A stretch of 64,000 nucleotides of DNA from Lucifuga dentata. Lineage: Eukaryota; Chordata; Actinopteri; Ophidiiformes; Bythitidae. The number at the start of each line of letters is the position of its first letter. The first letter of the stretch is position 1. The position numbers were made by a program, and so were the translations under genes. Below the pieces are notes generated by a model. That model did not search any database and was not told the origin of the DNA. It saw only the letters and a program-made list of their open reading frames with translations. Of the stretch, positions 63,811 to 64,000 are shown in pieces. The stretch is taken from assembly GCA_014773175.1 (NCBI GenBank), contig VXCM01002524.1:1-64000 (forward strand). The letters are read 5' to 3'.

Positions 63811-64000
63811 CACACACACTCACACAAATACAGAGACTTGAGAATAATGAGGGGATATAATAAGAGATTCAAATACAGTGGCAGATGTTTTTTTCTGGAA
63901 AAGTGTATGTGTCAGTGTGTCAATGCGTGTGTGTGTGTGTGTGCGTGCATATGTGTGTGTGTTTATGTACAGGGCCAGAACTGCGAAGAGCCCATCCACG
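37836..64000 (+). CDS. slit2: slit2, partial gene: exons 5-28 (LRR domains D1 end to EGF1)
   Basis: Secreted Slit ligand for Robo receptors, acting in axon repulsion and cell migration. Twenty-four exons with GT-AG borders join into one open reading frame once the duplication in exon 14 is removed. Domain order is LRRs and LRRCT of D1, LRRNT-LRRs-LRRCT of D2, D3 and D4, then EGF1. LRR exons are 69, 72, 75 or 144 bases and all split a codon after its second base; LRRCT exons end and LRRNT exons begin in phase 1, the usual Slit layout. The residues GHQSS and CSVLQCP after D1, TEDYRSKL before D3, and [13 protein letters not shown] in D4 fit SLIT2 better than SLIT1 or SLIT3 (recalled family sequences, no alignment run). 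From family knowledge, D2 binds Robo Ig1 and D4 dimerises. Signal peptide, exons 1-4 and the later EGF, laminin-G and cysteine-knot parts lie outside the window. Exon numbers are inferred from human SLIT2. Confidence 0.95.
37908..38776 (+). other. slit2 intron 5
   Basis: Unique DNA with (TG)n at 38369-38406 followed by a GA run, and a purine-rich stretch 38470-38560 whose minus-strand open frames are low-complexity. A short (TG)n precedes the exon 6 acceptor. Nothing else seen. Confidence 0.85.
38777..38848 (+). CDS. slit2: slit2 exon 6: LRR of domain D1
   Basis: A 72-base LRR exon reading [18 protein letters not shown] then RDLEVL, in phase with exons 5 and 7. Acceptor is gagcag, directly after a short (TG)n run with little pyrimidine tract; donor is gtgagt. 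The repeat is nearly identical to that of human SLIT2. Confidence 0.95.
38849..40721 (+). other. slit2 intron 6
   Basis: Contains MITE copy 5 (39092-39683) and then about 1 kb of AT-rich unique DNA in which I see no gene, RNA or repeat. Ends with a CT-rich tract before exon 7. Confidence 0.85.
39092..39683 (+). mobile_element. TTAA-flanked MITE, copy 5, intron 6
   Basis: Ends TTAA-aggaccatacc and gtatggtcct-TTAA, forward orientation, 592 bases, internal blocks as in copy 2. Confidence 0.88.
40722..40793 (+). CDS. slit2: slit2 exon 7: LRR of domain D1
   Basis: A 72-base LRR exon reading [18 protein letters not shown] then PKLRTF. Acceptor is ctcctcag, donor gtaagt. [16 protein letters not shown] agrees with SLIT2 rather than SLIT3, which I recall as RILVTSFNHMPKIRTL. 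The exon ends in the middle of the Phe codon finished by exon 8. Confidence 0.95.
41080..41243 (+). CDS. slit2: slit2 exon 8: C-terminal cap (LRRCT) of D1
   Basis: A 164-base exon encoding the cysteine-rich cap of the first LRR domain: [16 protein letters not shown], then [16 protein letters not shown], then [19 protein letters not shown]. The CDC-x-Trp and later Cys residues of an LRRCT are all present. Acceptor is cccccag after a long CT-rich tract; donor is gtaggc. It ends in phase 1 (first base of Gly), as the other LRRCT exons do. Confidence 0.96.
41244..41698 (+). other. slit2 intron 8
   Basis: T-rich DNA including a run of (TTTTG)-like repeats at 41337-41390 and a short CT run near 41570. 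Nothing else seen. Confidence 0.85.
41699..41834 (+). CDS. slit2: slit2 exon 9: linker and N-terminal cap (LRRNT) of D2
   Basis: A 136-base exon encoding a Ser-rich linker (HQSSSSS) and the LRRNT cap [19 protein letters not shown], then [19 protein letters not shown]. The four cap cysteines are present. Acceptor is gtgcag, donor gtaaaa, a fairly weak site. A (CA)n array starts about 24 bases past the donor. D2 is the Robo-binding domain of Slit in the literature. Confidence 0.96.
41835..43351 (+). other. slit2 intron 9
   Basis: Starts with (CA)n at 41858-41931 (N at 41913), then unique DNA, MITE copy 6 (42565-43128) and unique DNA before exon 10. Confidence 0.85.
42565..43128 (-). mobile_element. 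TTAA-flanked MITE, copy 6, intron 9
   Basis: Ends TTAA-aggaccatacc and gaatggtcct-TTGA (one base changed in the right target site). Reverse orientation, 564 bases. Ends about 220 bases before exon 10. Confidence 0.86.
43352..43423 (+). CDS. slit2: slit2 exon 10: LRR of D2
   Basis: A 72-base LRR exon reading [18 protein letters not shown] then KKLRRI. Acceptor is ttccag, donor gtaagt. It lies between a TTAA-flanked MITE (ending at 43128) and exon 11, only 168 bases downstream. Confidence 0.95.
43593..43664 (+). CDS. slit2: slit2 exon 11: LRR of D2
   Basis: A 72-base LRR exon reading [18 protein letters not shown] then RSLNSL. Acceptor is ttgcag after a CT-rich tract; donor is gtgagt. A TIR-bounded repeat begins less than 100 bases after the donor. 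Confidence 0.95.
43665..46693 (+). other. slit2 intron 11
   Basis: A TIR element occupies 43757-44513. Then follow (CA)n at 44884-44925, (TG)n at 45260-45298 and a very AT-rich stretch 45640-46320 with two T runs, each broken by one N (45892, 46156). The remainder is unique DNA without recognisable function. Confidence 0.85.
43757..44513. mobile_element. TIR-bounded element of another family, intron 11
   Basis: The left end reads ggccggattcaca and continues gttgagcattg; the right end at about 44465-44513 is its inverse (caacgctcaatgc, tgtgaatccggcc), about 45 bases with some mismatches. Inside, near 44161, lie a cagggatccccaactggcgg motif and palindromic ggcccatgggcc / ggcccacgggcc, resembling the start of a second, hAT-like element. 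No transposase frame seen. Confidence 0.65.
46694..46765 (+). CDS. slit2: slit2 exon 12: LRR of D2
   Basis: A 72-base LRR exon reading [18 protein letters not shown] then FSLQLL. Acceptor is tccacag, donor gtaagc. A (CA)n tract begins about six bases after the donor. The upstream intron is AT-rich and 3 kb long. Confidence 0.95.
47053..47196 (+). CDS. slit2: slit2 exon 13: two LRRs of D2
   Basis: A 144-base exon carrying two complete LRRs in one piece: [18 protein letters not shown] then HNLNLL, and [18 protein letters not shown] then RAIQTL. Acceptor is ctttaag, donor gtacgt. The doubled length means no intron separates these two repeats, as also in exons 18 and 19. Confidence 0.95.
47197..48189 (+). 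other. slit2 intron 13, bracketed by CA and TG repeats
   Basis: Begins gtacgt then (CA)9 at 47211-47228 and ends with (TG)n at 48119-48182 just before the acceptor. The middle is AT-rich unique DNA. See the finding on paired repeats. Confidence 0.85.
48119..48182. repeat. (TG)n microsatellite abutting the exon 14 acceptor
   Basis: About 32 TG units with a short gcgcgca break at 48160-48166, ending seven bases before the exon. No C/T tract lies between the array and the AG. Confidence 0.9.
48190..48420 (+). CDS. slit2: slit2 exon 14: LRRCT of D2, broken in the assembly
   Basis: Encodes the D2 cap: [20 protein letters not shown], then [20 protein letters not shown], then [15 protein letters not shown]. 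As printed it is 231 bases because 48215-48280 is repeated at 48282-48347 around a single N at 48281. Removing 67 bases gives 164, exactly the length of exons 8 and 26, and restores the frame. The acceptor gaatcag follows a 64-base (TG)n run at 48119-48182 with no real polypyrimidine tract. Donor is gtacac, phase 1. The break is almost surely an assembly error, not a pseudogene. Confidence 0.95.
48215..48347. repeat. assembly duplication around single N inside exon 14
   Basis: The 66 bases 48215-48280 and 48282-48347 are identical and separated by one N. The excess of 67 bases shifts the frame by one. The same pattern (62-66 identical bases, one N, copy) occurs at many unrelated sites in the window, which points to two contig ends that overlapped but were joined without merging. 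Confidence 0.93.
48421..48879 (+). other. slit2 intron 14
   Basis: Short intron between exon 14 and the 24-base microexon. It holds an A-rich stretch at 48688-48730 and ends with T-rich and (CT)n sequence at 48820-48870, a strong pyrimidine tract for the microexon. Confidence 0.85.
48880..48903 (+). CDS. slit2: slit2 exon 15: 24-base alternative microexon (AREQYFIP)
   Basis: Exactly 24 bases between a ccattag acceptor, preceded by a (CT)n tract, and a cag/gtattg donor. It starts and ends in phase 1, so it can be included or skipped without changing frame. It encodes AREQYFIP between the D2 cap and D3. Human SLIT1 and one SLIT2 isoform carry AKEQYFIP here, and skipping of human SLIT2 exon 15 is a documented splice variant. 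Being too short for ORF-based gene finding, it is easily lost from automatic models. Confidence 0.9.
50646..50663 (+). CDS. candidate second cassette microexon, 18 bases, intron 15
   Basis: Eighteen bases lie between a good acceptor (pyrimidine-rich stretch, then cacactcag) and a perfect donor, gtaagtaa. The length is a multiple of three. Read in phase 1 it has no stop and gives GVHHVG plus one base that would complete a Cys with exon 16. I do not recognise this peptide in any Slit. It sits about 700 bases upstream of mir-218. It could equally be a decoy or non-coding splice site. Confidence 0.25.
51336..51440 (+). ncRNA. mir218: mir-218 precursor hairpin in slit2 intron 15
   Basis: The 21 bases at 51353-51373 match mature miR-218-5p exactly as I know it (begins ttgtgcttgatct, ends ccatgt). 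The opposite arm at 51399-51420 (begins atggttctgtcaag) matches human miR-218-1-3p except for one C to T change. The arms fold into one hairpin with a loop of about 25 bases, extended by gttcc/ggaac pairing. It is in the same intron and orientation as human MIR218-1 within SLIT2. miR-218 represses Robo1/Robo2 mRNAs and is strongly expressed in motor neurons, so it acts on the receptor of its host gene. It may be processed from slit2 pre-mRNA or from its own intronic promoter. Confidence 0.97.
51765..52729 (-). mobile_element. TTAA-flanked MITE, copy 7, split by a LINE fragment
   Basis: Ends TTAA-aggaccatacc and gtatggtcct-TTAA, reverse orientation, intron 15. It contains a single-N duplication (51821-51886 and 51888-51953) and a 271-base foreign insertion at 51954-52224. 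Without both it would match the usual size of roughly 600-650 bases. Confidence 0.87.
51954..52224 (-). mobile_element. 5'-truncated LINE 3' end inserted in MITE copy 7
   Basis: On the minus strand an open frame at 52221-52126 reads [17 protein letters not shown], then [14 protein letters not shown] and a stop, the style of the C-terminal end of a fish L1-like ORF2. It is followed by a 3' UTR and an A-rich tail (T-rich on the + strand from 51954). The insertion is bracketed by gctttcctgatatttt at 51938-51953 and 52225-52240, a 16-base target-site duplication, the hallmark of target-primed reverse transcription. Confidence 0.8.
53296..53854 (-). mobile_element. TTAA-flanked MITE, copy 8, with inverted middle
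   Basis: Ends TTAA-aggaccacact and gaatgtgcct-TTAA, reverse at both ends. The central part, with ccagggaatatagtccca near 53679, is in forward orientation, opposite to the ends. It lies 270 bases before exon 16. Confidence 0.8.
54126..54276 (+). CDS. slit2: slit2 exon 16: linker and LRRNT of D3
   Basis: A 151-base exon: [19 protein letters not shown], then [19 protein letters not shown], then [12 protein letters not shown]. Cap cysteines are present. Acceptor is gggcag in a G/T-rich context with a poor pyrimidine tract; donor is gtgagt. It begins in phase 1, so it joins either exon 14 or microexon 15. TEDYRSKL and [13 protein letters not shown] identify SLIT2. Confidence 0.96.
54387..54461 (+). 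CDS. slit2: slit2 exon 17: LRR of D3
   Basis: A 75-base LRR exon, one codon longer than most: [18 protein letters not shown] then LPQLRKI. Acceptor is ttcttag after a CT-rich tract, donor gtgagt. The 25-residue length matches SLIT2 at this position. Confidence 0.95.
54718..54861 (+). CDS. slit2: slit2 exon 18: two LRRs of D3
   Basis: A 144-base exon with two LRRs: [18 protein letters not shown] then SGVNEL, and [18 protein letters not shown] then SGLRTL. Acceptor is ctgcag, donor gtgagt followed at once by (CA)n at 54868-54888. Confidence 0.95.
55053..55084. repeat. (TG)16 abutting the exon 19 acceptor
   Basis: A pure TG run followed only by gagcag and the exon. Its complement (CA)n sits next to the donor of the same 228-base intron. 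Confidence 0.9.
55090..55233 (+). CDS. slit2: slit2 exon 19: two LRRs of D3
   Basis: A 144-base exon with two LRRs: [18 protein letters not shown] then SSVRLL, and [18 protein letters not shown] then HSLSTL. The acceptor gagcag follows (TG)16 directly; the donor gtgagt runs into (CA)n. NSS is a possible N-glycosylation site. Confidence 0.95.
55746..56398 (-). mobile_element. TTAA-flanked MITE, copy 9, intron 19
   Basis: Ends TTAA-agggccaaatc and gtatggtcct-TTAA, reverse orientation. Includes a 62-base single-N duplication (56119-56180 and 56182-56243). Confidence 0.86.
56662..56981 (+). mobile_element. TTAA MITE, copy 10, 5'-truncated
   Basis: Shares the block ccctaccttccaggcagcta and ends ctcaccggtatggtccttta, but no left terminal repeat is visible. 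Start is approximate. Forward orientation, intron 19, only 260 bases after copy 9. Confidence 0.7.
57297..57463 (+). CDS. slit2: slit2 exon 20: LRRCT of D3
   Basis: A 167-base cap exon: [20 protein letters not shown], then [20 protein letters not shown], then [16 protein letters not shown]. Acceptor is ctccag after a CT-rich tract, donor gtgaga, phase 1. NCNC replaces CDC at the cap start, as in other Slits at this repeat. Confidence 0.96.
57464..57811 (+). other. slit2 intron 20
   Basis: Unique DNA followed by (CT)n at 57667-57709 and pyrimidine-rich sequence with (CCAT)n up to exon 21. No other signal. Confidence 0.85.
57812..57944 (+). CDS. slit2: slit2 exon 21: linker and LRRNT of D4
   Basis: A 133-base exon: [20 protein letters not shown], then [17 protein letters not shown], then PKETTEL. 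All four cap cysteines are present. Acceptor is cttcag; donor gtgagt, with (CA)n starting about 17 bases further on. D4 is the dimerisation domain of Slit in family knowledge. Confidence 0.96.
57945..58336 (+). other. slit2 intron 21
   Basis: Starts with (CA)n at 57962-57989, a TG-rich spot near 58156-58182, then a T run, N 58298 and (CT)n that forms the exon 22 pyrimidine tract. Confidence 0.85.
58337..58405 (+). CDS. slit2: slit2 exon 22: LRR of D4
   Basis: A 69-base LRR exon: [18 protein letters not shown] then HLTLI. The 23-residue length matches SLIT2. The acceptor tctcag lies at the end of a (CT)n microsatellite with a single N at 58298; donor is gtaagt. Confidence 0.95.
58406..58853 (+). 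other. slit2 intron 22, CA at start and TG-rich end
   Basis: (CA)n at 58426-58455 near the donor; TG-rich stretches at 58602-58670 and 58761-58832 towards the acceptor, which also has a normal tttccttttcag. Confidence 0.8.
58854..58925 (+). CDS. slit2: slit2 exon 23: LRR of D4
   Basis: A 72-base LRR exon: [18 protein letters not shown] then SELLTL. Acceptor is ttttcag, donor gtgagt. NYS and NMS are possible N-glycosylation sites. A 60-base (GT)n array begins some 34 bases past the donor. Confidence 0.95.
58926..60347 (+). other. slit2 intron 23
   Basis: Starts with (GT)n at 58959-59021. T runs with single N lie at 59214-59249 and 59914-59948, a G run with N at 59754, and a single-N duplication at 59331-59455. 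The rest is AT-rich unique DNA. Confidence 0.85.
59331..59455. repeat. 62-base duplication around single N (assembly), intron 23
   Basis: Bases 59331-59392 and 59394-59455 are identical around N 59393 and start with an A run. Same signature as the other joins. Confidence 0.85.
60348..60419 (+). CDS. slit2: slit2 exon 24: LRR of D4
   Basis: A 72-base LRR exon: [18 protein letters not shown] then KSLRLL. The acceptor is a weak gtaaag with a short pyrimidine tract; donor is gtgagt. Only 100 bases separate it from exon 25. Confidence 0.94.
60520..60591 (+). CDS. slit2: slit2 exon 25: LRR of D4
   Basis: A 72-base LRR exon: [18 protein letters not shown] then SSLSHL. Acceptor is tcgtag, donor gtgagt followed by a short (CA)n. 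Confidence 0.95.
60592..62610 (+). other. slit2 intron 25
   Basis: Unique AT-rich DNA up to 61441, then the palindromic MITE copy 11, (CA)n at 62235-62268 and unique DNA before exon 26. No gene or RNA recognised. Confidence 0.85.
61442..62218. mobile_element. TTAA MITE, copy 11, rearranged into a large palindrome
   Basis: Starts TTAA-aggaccatacc and ends gtatggttct-CTAA. The left half (to about 61775) is forward and the right half (from about 61805) repeats the same half in reverse, including inverse copies of ttgaaacgttcttgggatag and of the block tctgaaaatgcttcct. The arms are about 300 bases or more. The right arm has a 64-base single-N duplication at 61942-62070. Lies in intron 25. Confidence 0.82.
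62611..62774 (+). CDS. slit2: slit2 exon 26: LRRCT of D4
   Basis: A 164-base cap exon: [20 protein letters not shown], then [18 protein letters not shown], then [17 protein letters not shown]. Acceptor is ctggcag, donor gtaaac, phase 1. This ends the LRR part of the protein. Confidence 0.96.
62775..63615 (+). other. slit2 intron 26
   Basis: Unique DNA with the candidate 33-base exon at 63114. A short (TG)n lies just before the exon 27 acceptor. Nothing else seen. Confidence 0.85.
63114..63146 (+). CDS. candidate 33-base cassette exon in intron 26
   Basis: Thirty-three bases between a cactgtag acceptor (moderate tract upstream) and a strong cag/gtaaag donor. Length is a multiple of three; in phase 1 it is open and would insert [11 protein letters not shown] between the D4 cap and EGF1. 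I know of no Slit isoform with this insert, and an extra Cys there would be unusual. Chance splice-like sites of this quality occur in introns, so this is a weak call. Confidence 0.18.
63616..63740 (+). CDS. slit2: slit2 exon 27: EGF-like module 1
   Basis: A 125-base exon: [20 protein letters not shown], then [20 protein letters not shown], then K. The EGF cysteines CxxC, C, C and CxC are present; the last Cys is in exon 28. Acceptor is cacacag, donor gtattt (weak), phase 0. Note the (CA)n immediately downstream. Confidence 0.95.
63757..63807. repeat. (CA)n at the start of intron 27
   Basis: About 25 CA units begin 16 bases after the exon 27 donor. A TG-rich stretch at 63901-63962 ends the same 232-base intron. 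Confidence 0.9.
63973..64000 (+). CDS. slit2: slit2 exon 28 (5' part): end of EGF1, start of EGF2
   Basis: Twenty-eight bases after a gtacag acceptor encode GQNCEEPIH and one further base, finishing EGF1. The exon continues past the window edge. Its acceptor follows a TG-rich stretch. Confidence 0.9.

Noticed and set aside
37836..64000. slit1 or slit3 as the gene identity
   Set aside because: Linker and cap residues ([26 protein letters not shown]) fit SLIT2; SLIT3 differs in D1 and after D2, and SLIT1 in the D2-D3 linker and D4.

Overview
The window is vertebrate genomic DNA, almost certainly from a teleost fish. The reasons are small coding exons with GT-AG splice sites, very dense CA/TG and CT/GA microsatellites, many short non-autonomous DNA transposons, and one recognisable gene, the axon-guidance gene slit2. 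No bacterial, plasmid, phage or CRISPR feature is present. The bases are an assembly draft: one 122-base N run and about 30 single-N joins, many flanked by the same 62-66 bases on both sides.

Layout. Bases 1-37835 hold no exon that I can recognise. By exon numbering this is the large intron 4 of slit2, or sequence further upstream of exon 5. It contains microsatellites, several transposon families and a few motif-rich stretches that could be enhancers. Bases 37836-64000 hold 24 consecutive slit2 exons on the + strand, numbered 5 to 28 by analogy with human SLIT2; exon 28 runs off the end. They encode the end of leucine-rich-repeat domain D1 (exons 5-8), D2 (9-14), an 8-residue alternative microexon (15), D3 (16-20), D4 (21-26) and the first EGF module (27-28). 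The translation fits SLIT2 better than SLIT1 or SLIT3.

Intron 15 (5.2 kb) carries the miR-218 hairpin, in the same place as in human SLIT2. Slit ligands signal through Robo receptors and miR-218 is a known repressor of Robo mRNAs, so host gene and microRNA act on one pathway.

The most notable non-coding signals are these. (1) Introns 13, 18, 27 and probably 22 start with (CA)n next to the donor and end with (TG)n next to the acceptor, with almost no polypyrimidine tract; this is the arrangement proposed in fish to let RNA pairing replace U2AF. (2) Eleven copies of one TTAA-flanked MITE family cover roughly 7.5 kb; one copy is hit by a 5'-truncated LINE with a 16-base target duplication, and one is folded into a near-complete palindrome. 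(3) Two in-frame candidate cassette microexons lie in introns 15 and 26. (4) An assembly duplication inside exon 14 breaks the reading frame of a gene that is probably intact. I see no wholly new biological system; the splicing architecture is the most interesting part.
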